A stretch of 64,000 bases of DNA from Megalonaias nervosa (Eukaryota > Mollusca > Bivalvia > Unionida > Unionidae). Each line of letters begins with the position of its first letter. Position 1 is the first letter of the stretch. The translations under genes and the position numbers were made by a program. The stretch spans positions 1-64,000 of the forward strand of contig JAECUM010001794.1 of the NCBI GenBank assembly GCA_016617855.1. Direction: 5' to 3'. Below, in pieces: positions 1 to 10,450 of the stretch. The notes beneath the pieces are model-generated. The model had not been told where the DNA came from. It searched no databases and saw nothing but the letters and a program-made list of their open reading frames with translations.

Positions 1-245
1 AGTGGTCTAAAGCGCTCTCCGTTACGGATCACTGCCATCTCACCTCTGTCTGCGTGGGTTCGAGTCTAAGATTCGGCGAATGTGGATATGTGAAAAAGCT
101 TGCCAGTAGCTTCTCGTGGGTCGGTGGTTCTTTCCGTGGATTTCCCGGTTTCTTCCTCCACCATTAATACTGGCCGCCATGTATAGCCTATCGTGTGCTG
201 AAAAATGGCGTTAAGCCCCACAACAACAACAACAACAACAACATA
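1..245 (+). mobile_element. tRNA-derived SINE, family A, copy 1 (cut by window start)
   Basis: The copy starts inside the tRNA-like head. It keeps an A-box-like segment at the start (AGTGGTCTAAAGCGCTC) and a B-box-like GGGTTCGAGTC near 57. The body ends in GCTGAAAAATGGCGTTAA followed by a (CAA)n tail at about 225-243. It is very similar to the copies at 365-619, 45098-45355 and 62436-62692. The head resembles a long-variable-arm tRNA (Leu/Ser type), which is an inference from the A box (complete in other copies as GAGTGGCC) and spacing. Confidence 0.88.
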
Positions 246-364
246 TACAATACACACACAAACGGAGGCCTTCGCTACGTTCAACAGATTTCTGCACACC
301 CTCCCACGATAAACCCCGGGGAGTGCAAAATAGCACCCACCACGCGGTGACATGGTGTACTTTT

Positions 365-619
365 GTTGTTGTTGTTGTTGTTATAGGGTTTAACGCCATT
401 TTTCAGCACAAGATAGGCTATACATGGCGGCCAGTATTAATGGTGGAGGAAGAACCCGGGAGAACCCGGAAAGAACCACCGACCCACGAGAAGCTACCGG
501 CAAGCTTTCTCACATAACCACACTGGCCGAGCCCGACACTCCAACCCACGCAGACAGAGGTGAGATGGCAGTGATCCGTAACGGTGAGCTCTTTCGACCA
601 CTCGGCCACTCGGGGCCCC
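365..619 (-). mobile_element. tRNA-derived SINE, family A, copy 2, with target-site duplication
   Basis: The element is complete and inverted. The (CAA)n tail reads as (GTT)n from 365, and the tRNA-like head ends at GGCCACTCGGGGCCCC near 619. A 12-bp direct repeat, TGGTGTACTTTT, flanks it at 353-364 and 620-631, as expected from LINE-mediated target-primed insertion. It lies tail to tail with copy 1, so the pair forms a large inverted repeat. Confidence 0.9.
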
Positions 620-845
620 TGGTGTACTTTTTATCTGTTGACTTTCGTGCACACAGGGAGAATCCTCCACGATAATAGGTGTCATATACTATATAAGCTG
701 ACCAGTACCTGGAAATCCAAAAGTAGCTCACCTCATTATTTTCCTCTTTTTTGTAATTATTATTCCTGACAAAATCTGGAGAAAGCAAGAAACCTGACAG
801 ATTTAGAAAAATAAGGATAATATTTCTTAAAAAAACACCCCCCCC

Positions 846-1310
846 AAAAAAATAATTCATTTATAAACGAAAGTGGTCGTAAAATACACTCTCTACATTT
901 ACCTGAGTTATTTCCCTTCGCTCAATTACTCAGTCTTACGATAGGGGTGTTTTCTGTCTTACTTCAGGAGAGAAATACTGAAATATTCGTTGTTTGTAAT
1001 GCCGATTTGGTTGTCTTCCACACGTTGTACCGAAGATGGGAAAAAACTAACCAAAAAAATTATTCATTTATAAACGAATACTGTTGTAAAATACAAGCGA
1101 AGTTACTCTTAATCGCCCTACATATCCTTGACAGTGTTATTTACTTCATCTAGTAACAAAATTAAAAATCGATCCAAAGTAGAATCAGCGTCTGTTAGGA
1201 TATACTGAAATAGTTTTTTTTTTGTTTGTTTGTATTTCTTTGAAAATGCTGATCTGTATATTTTATCTGCCACATATTGTACCGAGCGCCTGCAAATATC
1301 TAAATATTTG
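846..1310. repeat. Degenerate tandem duplication, about 208-bp period
   Basis: The stretch AATTCATTTATAAACGAA at about 852 recurs at about 1060 as ATTCATTTATAAACGAA. Further matching blocks follow (TTCAGGAGAGAAATACTG against TTAGGATATACTGAAATAG; CACGTTGTACCGAAG against CACATATTGTACCGAGC). Two full diverged units and a partial third are visible. There is no coding potential. Confidence 0.6.
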
Positions 1311-1325
1311 CCAGCTGCATTATAC

Positions 1326-1410
1326 GATTAAATGATCATGTTATGTTAACTTTGTGAGTGATTAGGTAAAATTTACACATCCATAAATACCCAACCATGA
1401 TCATTTAATC
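1326..1410. repeat. 15-bp perfect inverted repeat with a 55-bp spacer
   Basis: GATTAAATGATCATG at 1326-1340 is the exact reverse complement of CATGATCATTTAATC at 1396-1410. It could be the ends of a tiny foldback element or a hairpin. Its function is unknown. Confidence 0.7.
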
Positions 1411-2999
1411 CTTATAATTCCAATTTACTTCCTTTCTAACATCATATCAGCATATTTAAGCAACAAAACATTCACTTCTATGATCGAAGTTTTTTTTCTT
1501 CATTAGCATCTTAAATGCGATAGAATACATAGCCCGATCTTCGCTGGCCAAGATTCGACGATACTTTAAACAGTAATATGGGGTAGAATGTCATAGCGGG
1601 TCATGCCAGTGATACATTGTTTTAATCATTATTTTAATATATAAAAATGATTGTTGTGGTTAAACCAGGATATTCCTTTTTTTTCCTCGAAAATTACGCT
1701 TGCGTATGGCACGTGTTGTTATAACAACGTTGTTGTTACCTTCTACGCATTTCGATCTTTCAAAAGCAAAACCGTGTCCATTTTTAGTGAGATCTCTTGT
1801 TTGACATATGACCCTGACCTTCAATAACCGCTGCTGTAACATTTTTGTCGAGGTGAAGTGCAATAATTTCCGAAGACTGGCTTGTAAAGCCTACCACATG
1901 CCTTCTTAGGCAAAAGGGATGAGTGGTGAAGTGCAGGAAGGTCTGTGCAATTACATTGTTTTAACTTATAATGGTCCAATTTTATCTGATGGTTGAAAAT
2001 TTTGATTGGAAATCACAGGAGTGGGTGGTTGAGTTTTTGTTGTTGCTATTAGGGTGTAATGGGTTGATATAGGTTAAACTTCACATCAAATGACATGGAA
2101 ACGGAAACAAAAGTAGTCCACTGAAGTTATCGATGTGTAAAAAATTCGAGTTCATTATCACGTGACCGTTTACATCCAATCAAATTACAGAAAACGCGTA
2201 CAATTCATAAAAATTGGAATTATTTATCGATGGAAATTCTTTTTCTTCGCCAGTCTCCATGTTCACAGATTTAACCGCTCTCGGAAATTTATTATATTTT
2301 CCAGTGCTATAAAGTGCAGAGTTCTGACTTTGTGTATTAGCTCGTAAATTATTTAAATAACTATTTTTGTCGGATTTGAATCAATATGATCGATCACAAG
2401 TCCATCTTCGATCAGTCCGTGGAAACATTCATATATAAACCTGTGACAAAGATAAAAAAAAATTTCCCCAGCATTGAATATGAGATAACCAGTACTATTA
2501 ACAGCACCGACTGATTATTTAATCGACAGTTCCTGATGATATCATCACGAGATGCCTCATAATTCTTGATGATGGGGTGCTTCACAAATTCATTTTGCTC
2601 CATTTATATAATATTTTTTGTCTAAATAATTATTTTATTACTAGACAAAAATATGTTAGCATGAAAATCTGGCTAGGTTGTCTTCGGCGTTTTTTTAATG
2701 GGAGATTCATTACCATCATTTTTTTAATCATAATATCGTTTCAGCTGTCTGTATTTTTCACCACTGCATTCTACACACAGCTGCGTTTTCTCCCGGACTC
2801 CTTTGCTACATTTTAAACATGGTTTTGGTCCTAGACTCCCTCATCGCATGATTTGTAAATGGTATCCACAAAATTCATTTACACAGGATTTATTACAAGG
2901 AGTTGTAGAGCCAATCATCAACCACAAACAGTTATTCTTTGCTTTGAATCATTATATATTATATATTATAAACTAAACTTCAATTTAAATCTTATTTAT
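1411..2999. other. AT-rich region with no recognised gene
   Basis: Only short reading frames without recognisable motifs are present. A short hairpin, TTTTTGTCTA with its near-complement TAGACAAAAA, sits around 2617-2652. The right part (about 2.2-3.0 kb) may be the eroded left side of the viral-like element that follows, but no polymerase exonuclease motif or terminal repeat could be recognised. Confidence 0.4.
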
Positions 3000-4100
3000 C
3001 GATCTGAGTCCCTCCACAAAGAAATGAAAAATCTTGCGTCGAAATATACCGATGATGTCGAACGCTTACTCGGTAATTGTTTTACTGTTCCGTCAGTTGT
3101 TGCTCTCTCTGCTCAGGAGAAAAATTCATGGTCGCCGACAAGATTGGAATTTCCTGTCGATGTCCAACACAGTTGTGTGGACTATGGACATGAAGGATTG
3201 TGGAATACTAAATACGATTGTGGAGATGTTATCTCAATTGATATGGTTGCATGTTACCCTGGAAGTTTTCTTGGAATGGGAGAGTGTTCTGAGTATTTTA
3301 AGAGATTTGGACATCCAACGCAAGAAATGACCAGAGTTGCGATAAATGGACATTTACCAGATTTTGATTTGACTGGATTTGCACGTATTGAATCGTTGTC
3401 ACGGAAAATCTCCATCCGATTGTTTATGTCTGTTTGGTCGTCATTTTTCAGAAAAATGTTGGGCTCCAATTGTGCTATTACGATATATGCTTGATGCAGA
3501 AATTTTAAAATCGTTAACCGTAAGTGAAGCAATAATATCGTATCGTCAACAGAAATAAAGTCTGGTTGCCAAAACCCGTCAAGGATGAGAAAACTATTCT
3601 TGATATAATCTTTGAGAGCAATCCCGATGAAATTGAATGCGAAAATAAACTTGCAAAATAATTGGTAAATTTACTCAGGGTGGGTCATATGATCATAAAC
3701 GTCATTGTTGTCGACTAATCATCGACGATGCCAAACTTGATTTTATAATTACTGATACAACAGAGAAAGGCACATTTATAACCCGGAATAATGCTTACTT
3801 GTCAGACGGAACTAAATTAGGTACAATTGTGAGATATACTGATGGTGACTCACCACAATTTACTCATTTAAGATCTTCGATGTTAGTGTATGCTTCGATA
3901 AATTTATTATCGATGATAAACAGGTTTCCTGATACCGCGGTTAGAGTTGCCGCAGATTCATTTTATATCAATAAAAATATGCAGATTTGCTAAAGATTGG
4001 TACCAATGCACCATGGGGTGAATGGAGAATAAAGCTAGAAAAGATACTTAGTTATTCTGAATCCGCTGATTATAGGTTTAATTATAAAAATACTCAAATG
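3000..4100 (+). pseudogene. B-family DNA polymerase (Polinton/viral type), broken fragment
   Basis: Coding similarity moves between frames. One frame covers about 3024-3400, the next about 3405-3550, the third about 3560-3660, then 3665-3990, then onward from 3987. At least four frameshifts or stops are therefore present. A motif-A-like segment, SIDMVACYPGSF, lies near 3222-3257 and resembles the Dx2SLYP motif. A motif-C-like AADSFYI lies near 3952-3972, where one would expect the catalytic DTDS pair, and it keeps a single Asp. The exonuclease domain is not recognised upstream, so the gene is truncated at its 5' side. The reading runs directly towards the helicase at 4159, which suggests a polymerase-helicase fusion or two tightly spaced genes. 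The family call rests on motif shape and neighbours, not on a search. Confidence 0.6.
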
Positions 4101-4129
4101 TCAGCATTGTCATCAGTACCATCGGTATA

Positions 4130-5499
4130 TGATCCCATAGCTGGACATAAAACTATATCTTGGCGGGTGTGGTGGTTCTGGTAAAACAACGCGTGCGATT
4201 GAATTATTCCTGAACAGTTGTTCAGAAATGGTTGTGTTAATTCCAGCTCATCAGCTTACCAAAGAAAGGAGCGAACGTGGAGTGAAATCTCAAACTTATC
4301 ATAGTTTTTTTAGATGGAAAGGAGATGCATGGACTCCTGAACGAATGGGCGAAAAATACATCCCTAAGATCATTATTTGGGATGAAATATGCACAGTGTC
4401 TCTAGATATGTTAAAAAATATTTCTTGATTGGTTATTGACTCGGAACACTGCTGTGATCATGTGAGGTGATCATGGTCAACCGCGACCTTTCGTTGGATC
4501 ATATCCGCATGAATGGTTAAAAACATTCGTAGATTATTATGAGGAATTAAATTATGATTACCGAGCGCTTGATGATTCATTAAAAGAGTTTAAGAAATTA
4601 ATCAGAATATAACCAGACGAGATTCAATGTGAAATAATGCGTGAAGTAATTCCAGAAACTCCTATGAATGATTTTTGGAATTTGTGGAGTCCTGCTGATT
4701 TGATAGTTGCAAGTAGAAAGATAGTTCGTGATTCACTTCAGCAGCAATTATTTCTGTTACATAAAGAAAAATTTTCAGATCTATCTGTACCATTGTGTTA
4801 TCGCCCAGCAGATACACGACGACAGAATATTGATGTTGAAATTCCAGAAATTAATAACATAATCTTGTTTTCAATATTGTTTTGGTTCCTGTGAGTGCTG
4901 TTGAGAGCAAGCTAATTATGGATAAATCTCCATGGACGCTAGGATATGCTATAACAATTCATTTGTCACAAGGATTAACTATATGCGATACAAATATTAT
5001 GGATAAATCTCCATGGACGCTAGGATATGCTATAACAATTCATTCGTCACAAGGATTAACTATATGCGATACAAATATTTGGATTGTTGATGATCGTGAT
5101 GAGCGGTCAAATTTAGTTTATCTGGCAGTGTCTCGAGTCAGAAGAATATCTCAACTGCGGAGGGTTATCATAGACTTCACAGTAAATAATAATCAAGCTA
5201 CCTGCAATGGTGATGATGTAATAAGAAAAAAATTTGCTAGTTATCAGCAATATGATAAAAGAAATCAGCGCGACTTTGATCTTGATGCTGAATTTATCAT
5301 GACACTGAAACAGCGACAGAATAATCATTGTGCGAACTGTAACACAGCAATGTTGTGGCAGTATTCAAATAATAATCCAAAACAATTCACCGTGGATAGA
5401 ATTAATAGTGGTCTCGGTCACACATGCGAAAATGTGATGCTGACCTGTCTTGAATGTAATCGATGTCGGGGCGCTGGTGCACTGCTTTCACAAAAGTGA
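4130..5499 (+). pseudogene. SF1 (Pif1/RecD-like) helicase with C-terminal HNH nuclease motif
   Basis: Walker A (GGSGKTTRAIEL) lies at about 4171-4206 and the Walker B/DEAD-like motif (IIIWDE) at about 4369-4386. A motif-III-like GDHGQPRPF follows near 4466-4492. The C-terminal SF1 motifs are YAITIHSSQGLT near 5027-5062 and YLAVSRVR near 5118-5141. The same frame then ends in a zinc-ribbon HNH nuclease: CANC near 5332, TVDRIN near 5389-5406, and CLECNRCRG near 5449-5475. Helicase motor residues are interrupted by a stop at 4426-4428 and by frame changes near 4440-4640 and 4880. The last 618 bases (4882-5499) are one open frame containing an in-frame 81-bp duplication. The end overlaps the integrase end by 12 bp, tail to tail. 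Such helicases unwind DNA during viral replication; the HNH part would cut or nick DNA. Confidence 0.72.
4915..5079 (+). repeat. 81-bp in-frame tandem duplication in the helicase
   Basis: The unit starting ATTATGGATAAATCTCC at 4915 is repeated from 4996 with one visible difference (CATTTGTCAC against CATTCGTCAC). It doubles 27 residues, including the SQGLT motif of SF1 helicases. The second copy has the more usual H-S-S-Q-G-L-T form. The near-identity against the decayed surroundings means the duplication is more recent than much of the decay. Confidence 0.92.
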
Positions 5500-6505
5500 A
5501 GGCGGTGGAAATTGTGTATCTTCAGGAATTACTTGTAATTGTTCATGTACAAATCCACGTTGAGGAGCAGTTGAATCTAGTCTGTAAATTGCAGGTCTAC
5601 CTGTGGATCTTACCATGCTGGAAATTTGATGTGTGGTTACACTCCAGACTGGGTCAGTCGCTCCTTTTTACCACCTTCAAGTTCACCAGGTTCATATAAA
5701 TGTCTGACAGTCACACTATCTAGTACTGGCTGTTTTGAGAAAGAGTCATGTTGTTGTACTGGTATATATTTTTTGTGCTCGCATTGATTGGTTTCATATA
5801 AGTTCCACGAGTAATTTCATTATTTAATGCAGCTATCACACTTGGTAGTCTTGCAACCCATTCACGAGATCTTTTGTTTTTCTGAACTTTATTTAAGGAT
5901 AAATTTCCTGTGCATATTGATATCCAAATAACTGCTCAGAAAGTGTTCGATGAAATTGTTCAATGATTCCCTGATCGCGATGAATTGTGGTGTGCCCTTG
6001 TCTGATTTTGACATTATGTTGTTTCATCATCAACGTTACTGCAACAAGAAATTCTTTGCCAGGATCAACTTGTAGCAACTGTGGCCATCGTAGACCACTT
6101 TGTGGTCCAAGTCCTCGTTGATAAATTCGTTCAAATGCAGATGCAACTTCAGCTGCTGTTTTAGTTGATAGTGGCTCTGCTTCCTTATATCTACTTGCAA
6201 CGTCAACGACAGTCAACGCGTATTTATATGTGCGTGATTGACGTCTACCAGTTTTAATAGTATCGTGTGGTAAAAACAATGTCTGCTTGATGAACCTCAC
6301 TGGGAGTGCCGACATCAAAATGTGTGTACTGAATTTTTTTAGGTGTGGTAGATAAATATGCCATATTGCCTGTCGTGCTAACCAATCTGCAGCAACAGAA
6401 TGTGCTACACCTGCCGCATCAGCAAGTTTACTAATCGCTGCTCTACCCCTCCAATATCCTCTTGGGCTATAATAAATTGAGTCCCTTATTGTAATAATAA
6501 TCGGT
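5488..6505 (-). pseudogene. Polinton-type integrase (rve, DDE), frameshifted
   Basis: The longest intact stretch is 6318-5893 (141 codons). It contains the retroviral-integrase core: LTVVDVASRYKEAEPL with the first Asp, LLQVDPGKEFL with the second Asp, and GIIEQFHRTLSEQLF with the Glu. The full D-D-E triad is therefore kept. Upstream coding (RGYWRGRAAISKL, WLARQAIWHIYLP, about 6460-6340) resembles the N-terminal part of Polinton integrases. Downstream, after a frameshift near 5890, KRSREWVARLPSVIAALNN is readable. After another break near 5660 a C-terminal tail follows (APQRGFVHEQLQVIPEDTQ) and ends at a TGA at 5490-5488. The protein would catalyse insertion of the linear element DNA. The strand is opposite to the polymerase/helicase and packaging ATPase. 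Confidence 0.82.
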
Positions 6506-6512
6506 TGATTAA

Positions 6513-6905
6513 TTACCGAACCCTAGCACTAATTTACCTTTCATCACAGATTTTATTAGGAAGCTAGGAAGTTTTTCTCTGAGAGATTTTTTTTTTTGTT
6601 ATGGAATTTAATGAGTGAATCAACTTCACGACTGCAATATGTCGTCGTTGTAGATCTTTATTTTTATACACAACATCATGAATGTGGCATGCTTGATCAA
6701 TCGCATTTATTGGATACTCTCCAGGTCTTGGTTGATCTTTCTCGTCAAGTCAGATATCAAGTCGGGTTCCAGGACCACAATAATTATATCCAGGAAGACA
6801 CTTTTTGCCAGGATACTTAGCCCATGGAGCTCCTGGTAATTTTCCCAGTGAAGCAGTGATATCCCCACCTGTTTTATTAGAGATAAATTTGTATTTTTTT
6901 TAACC
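6513..6905 (-). pseudogene. Parvovirus-type phospholipase A2 domain protein, broken
   Basis: On the minus strand the sequence reads CLPGYNYCGPGTRLDI (about 6800-6753), then a TGA stop (6752-6750), then AIDQACHIHDVVYKN (about 6696-6652). Together this gives the viral PLA2 pattern: a YCGPGT calcium-binding loop, then D-x-x-C-x-x-H-D-x-x-Y with the catalytic His-Asp pair. A poly-T run near 6585-6596 shifts the frame. The tail reads SFLIKSVMKGKLVLGFGN and ends at a TAA at 6515-6513. In parvovirus VP1 this fold breaches the endosomal membrane during entry, and similar domains are reported from some small dsDNA viruses of animals. Here it sits between integrase and packaging ATPase, in the integrase's orientation. 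The start codon is uncertain. Confidence 0.72.
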
Positions 6906-7037
6906 ACATTTTATACATTTACTTGTAAATGCATGCTTTTTATTTTTTTGTTATTATTGTTGTTAATCCACTGGTGGGAGTGGGGGCTCTGCATCGAACA
7001 CAATATAAATTCATATTATTCATTATATTTGCACAAC

Positions 7038-7680
7038 ATGGATATCACTGATTTCTCAGTGACACGAAAGCAAGAGGCAGTCAAGCATCATCCAGCGCTA
7101 CCAAATTCTATCAGAGCAATTATCATAGGTCCATCTGGGTCTGGTAAGGTGCAATTGTTGCTTAACCTGATAATGAGATGGCTCAAATGGGACAAGTTGT
7201 ATTTAGTGGCACCATCTGTAGATGATCAGCAATGCTACAACATGCTTAAAGATTTTAATGAAAATGCGAAATTGTTGGACGAGGACGGAAATGATATTAT
7301 TGAATTTATTAACGACATTGATGATGCTCCATCTGTGGATCTTGTAGTATACGATGATGTGATGCTGGACAAACAATCAAATCCAGCTCGGATATTTTCT
7401 TGAGGCAGGCACAAAAACACTGATATTATATATATATTACTCAGCGATATACTCAAATACCTAAAGTGATCAGATATAACTGCAATCTTTTGAATGTCTT
7501 TAATGGAAACGATACACATACTCTGCGAAACATTTATCAGACCTGGTGTTCAGGGATATGGATATGATTAAATTCAGAAATTTCTTCTCGCGCGCTCAAG
7601 CAATTCCTCATGGATTTATCATGATAAATTTACATGACCCTCGGTCGTGATATCGTGTAAGTCTCAATAAACTTTTTGGT
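7038..7680 (+). pseudogene. FtsK/HerA-type genome-packaging ATPase (A32-like), broken
   Basis: The ATG at 7038 opens a frame with a Walker A region, IIGPSGSGKVQLLLNLI (about 7120-7170), and a Walker B, VDLVVYDDVM (about 7336-7365). The residue after the P-loop Lys is Val, where Thr or Ser normally binds Mg-ATP, so the copy is probably dead. A stop follows at about 7401. Later parts continue in other frames: QRYTQIPKVIRYNCNLLNV (about 7443-7499), then AQAIPHGFIMINLHDP (about 7594-7641). The order and motifs match the packaging ATPases of Polintons and adintoviruses, which pump DNA into capsids. Confidence 0.72.
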
Positions 7681-7689
7681 TGAGAGACC

Positions 7690-9300
7690 AATTACTTTTT
7701 TTTTCACACCCTTGAGAGGGTGAAGACCCAGGTAAATATATTTGACACACAAAAAAACCCCAAACCGATTAGAAGTCTCAGTGACGTTTGTATTTTTTCA
7801 CCCGTCGTACCTTTATTTGGTCTAAAATTTTAATTTTCGTAGGAAGCTTTTTTTTCGCGAAATAATGCTCCTAAAAATGGTCTGTTCAGCCTCCCTGCTG
7901 CTGTTTGTGTTGAGTAGAGACCTTTATTATGGGGAAATTAGAAGTCTTAGAATATAGGAATAAAGTCAACTTAAATTTAAAACTGTTGCATTAAGTAAAA
8001 GAAACATATAGTGAAAGTGTTTCTTTTCATTCATTTGCAATGAATTTAAAAAAATAAATGGTGACAAAGCAAATTTGCCTTCTTCCATATTAAACATTAA
8101 CCAAATATTTTAACCTTTGGCCTTTATGAATCACATCTATTCCACCCCTTTTCAAACTGTAAAATTTATTGTTGACATCTCAGGAATAATTCTGGCAAGT
8201 TTCATGTTCCTGTGTTTCAGCATAACAATTGCTGCCATCTTGACAAAATTAATGTGCATTTTTAAAATCGCTCACTTTTCATCATAAGAGGGGGTGGGGC
8301 TGGGCTTGTATGAGACTCGGACACAAAAAAATACTTTTCTGTGGGGGAAATACAGGAGAGTTATTCAAAAGGACTGTTTTGATGCTTGTGACTTAAATGT
8401 TTCAACCATAAAATCAAAATTAAATCATACAATAATAATACCTATGTGCTCTTTAACACCAGTAATTATCAAATTTTGAGAGAGTGACGTATGTAACATG
8501 AAATTGTTTGCATTGGAAACATGCACAGTGCAGAAAATGTTGTTATACCTCTATGATACTTTGATGTAATGTGGCTGACATTTCTTTGGATAATGTGCTG
8601 GTGGAAATTGTACATGATCTAAGCACACTGCTAACTAAAATGACTGTCCCCTTGTGCTAAAAAAGTCAGCCTAAATTAGTCAAAAGTACACCATCTTTAG
8701 CAACTAGTACAATAGGGAAAATAAATTTTGCCAGAATAGACAATACCAGCTTCTGAAAGTGCAATGAATGAATTACCAAATATATAAAATGTAAAAAAGT
8801 TATCAGATTTTTTTTTTTTACAATTTACCTCTGAAGTTCAGGAAGTGAAAATGACCAAGTGGAGCTATCAGTTTTTTTATAGGTGCACATCTGGAGTAAG
8901 ACCAAGCTGTATACTCTAAAACCCATATTACACCCATCAATCATACACCAAAATAAAGGAAATTAAATGTTCTTTGAACAATACCTAAGAAATACAAGGT
9001 CTTTTTTAAATAGCCAGTATAACCAGTGAGGAATCCCGGGAAATTCTTTCTTTAAAACTCTAACCCTATGCAAAATACGACACTGTAGAGTGCCACCAAA
9101 AGAAAAAAATCTAAACAAATACAAGTAATGACCTTTAACTTGACCACAAGGTCAATTAGACCTGTTTTTCAAAACTCCCTCACAATAAAGTGAATATGTT
9201 GGTCATCTGTTTTTACTGCACCTTTTCATTCTGAATCAATTAAATATTGCTTCATTTTAGTCAAAAACTTGTGTCAATAAAATCACATGTTCAAGAGAAA
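7690..9300. other. Non-coding stretch, nothing recognised
   Basis: AT-rich sequence with only short spurious reading frames. The stretch at about 7700-7860 just right of the packaging ATPase contains CACCCTTGAGAGGGTG, a short hairpin, but no match to a left terminal repeat was found. Confidence 0.4.
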
Positions 9301-9309
9301 GCACCATAT

Positions 9310-10180
9310 AAATATTTCTAGGATGGCCATCAAGGTAGCCATTTTGGAGGTTTGGTCAGCATCATTTTAATATATACATGTAGTGCAAGAAAGCATTTGT
9401 TTTCTAACGTCACTATGGCAATCTGTTTCAGATAATCAGCTGTTGAGATTTTCTTCCACAGTCTGTGAGGTTACTTTGACATTATTATGGACCATCTAGA
9501 TATAGTGAGAAGCATTTTAGGGAAAACCACATACTGATAATCTTTTCAAGAGGAGTGGTGATAACAAGATATTCAAGATGGCCTCCTTTGGTCAACAAAA
9601 ATTTTATGAAGGACCAACAAGATATCGTAAGATGTCTTTTTAGTGAGAATATTAAGTCTATATGACCATCTGTTCCAGAGAAATAGCTAGATTTTCAAGA
9701 CAGCTACCATGGTGGCCACAAATAGAGGTCTGATTGGCACTGTTTTCATTCAGACCAAATACATATCACAAGAGGTCTTTTAGTGAAAACCCATGCTGCT
9801 AAGACTATCAGTTCAGAGAAGTAGCAATAGCAATACATTTTCAAGATGAACTCAATGGCCATGAAACTGTAGGTCTGATTAGTACTATTTTCATGTAGGA
9901 CAAACCAGATATCACAAGAAGTCATTCACTGAAACCTGTGGTGACACAACTATCCATTCTGGGGTAGCAATAAAAAAAAACATTCAAGCTGGCCACTGTA
10001 GTGGCTATATTGGACGTCAGGTCTTTGCCATTTTAATTTCTCAACCAAACAGAAATTTAAACAATTATTTTTGCGAAGACCTCATGTCAGTCGGACCATC
10101 TAAATTAGGAGGGTAGCAATCATTTAGGATCACTGTTATGGTGGCCATATTGGATACTCAAGCATCTCCAGTTAGAGCCA
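9310..10180. repeat. Degenerate tandem array, family C (AAGATGGC-type units)
   Basis: About six diverged units are spaced roughly 115-150 bp apart. Each is built from blocks such as TTCAAGATGGC, GGTCTGATTGGCACT, TTCATTTAGGACCAA, ATATCACAAGAAGTC, AGTGAAAACCCATG and GACCATCCATTC. The same unit recurs at 40370-43170, 52740-53570, 55500-55770 and 58085-58450. Confidence 0.75.
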
Positions 10181-10334
10181 ACTAAACCTTTCGATGAAAT
10201 TGTAATGTTTCATGGCAGTCCTCCAAGCAGTTATGGGTGAGTAACGATAACAAATCTGTAATCATGGATGGAAAGTGGATACAGGACAAGAGATGATGGG
10301 TGAGAGACAACAGGCCATTACATAGTATATACTA

Positions 10335-10450
10335 GGTTATAAATTGAGTCCAACTGCAAAATAAACAGATGTAGATCTGCCAGTGCATTATGCGAAGGCA
10401 GATATGGGTCTGAGCAGTTTGCAGATGGACTAGTCTTGTAAGTATATATG
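10335..10450. mobile_element. Single-hairpin MITE, family D
   Basis: A left end close to GAGTCCAACTGCAAA matches the right end TTTGCAGATGGACTAGTC as an inverted repeat. Between them GTAGATCTGCC...GGCAGATATGGGTCTG forms an inner stem. It is a shorter relative of the double-hairpin copies at 27781 and 51570. Confidence 0.7.

Larger units (their letters stand above)
3000..7690. mobile_element. Decayed Polinton/adintovirus-like endogenous element
   Basis: A compact block of about 4.7 kb carries five viral-type genes. On the plus strand are a B-family DNA polymerase, an SF1 helicase with a C-terminal HNH motif, and a FtsK/HerA-type packaging ATPase. On the minus strand are a retroviral-type integrase and a parvovirus-type PLA2 domain. 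An integrase with a B-family polymerase and packaging ATPase defines Maverick/Polinton elements and the related adintoviruses. All genes but the distal helicase/HNH segment are broken by frameshifts or stops, so this is an old integrated copy. Major and minor capsid genes, protease and terminal inverted repeats were not seen. The outer limits are therefore only the limits of recognisable coding sequence. Confidence 0.8.

Noticed and set aside
1660..1863. 67-codon minus-strand frame with several basic residues and Cys
   Set aside because: It has no recognisable family, and its place outside the readable viral genes gives no support.
7690..7870. Right terminal inverted repeat of the Polinton-like element
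   Set aside because: No matching complement could be found left of the polymerase, so no element ends are claimed.
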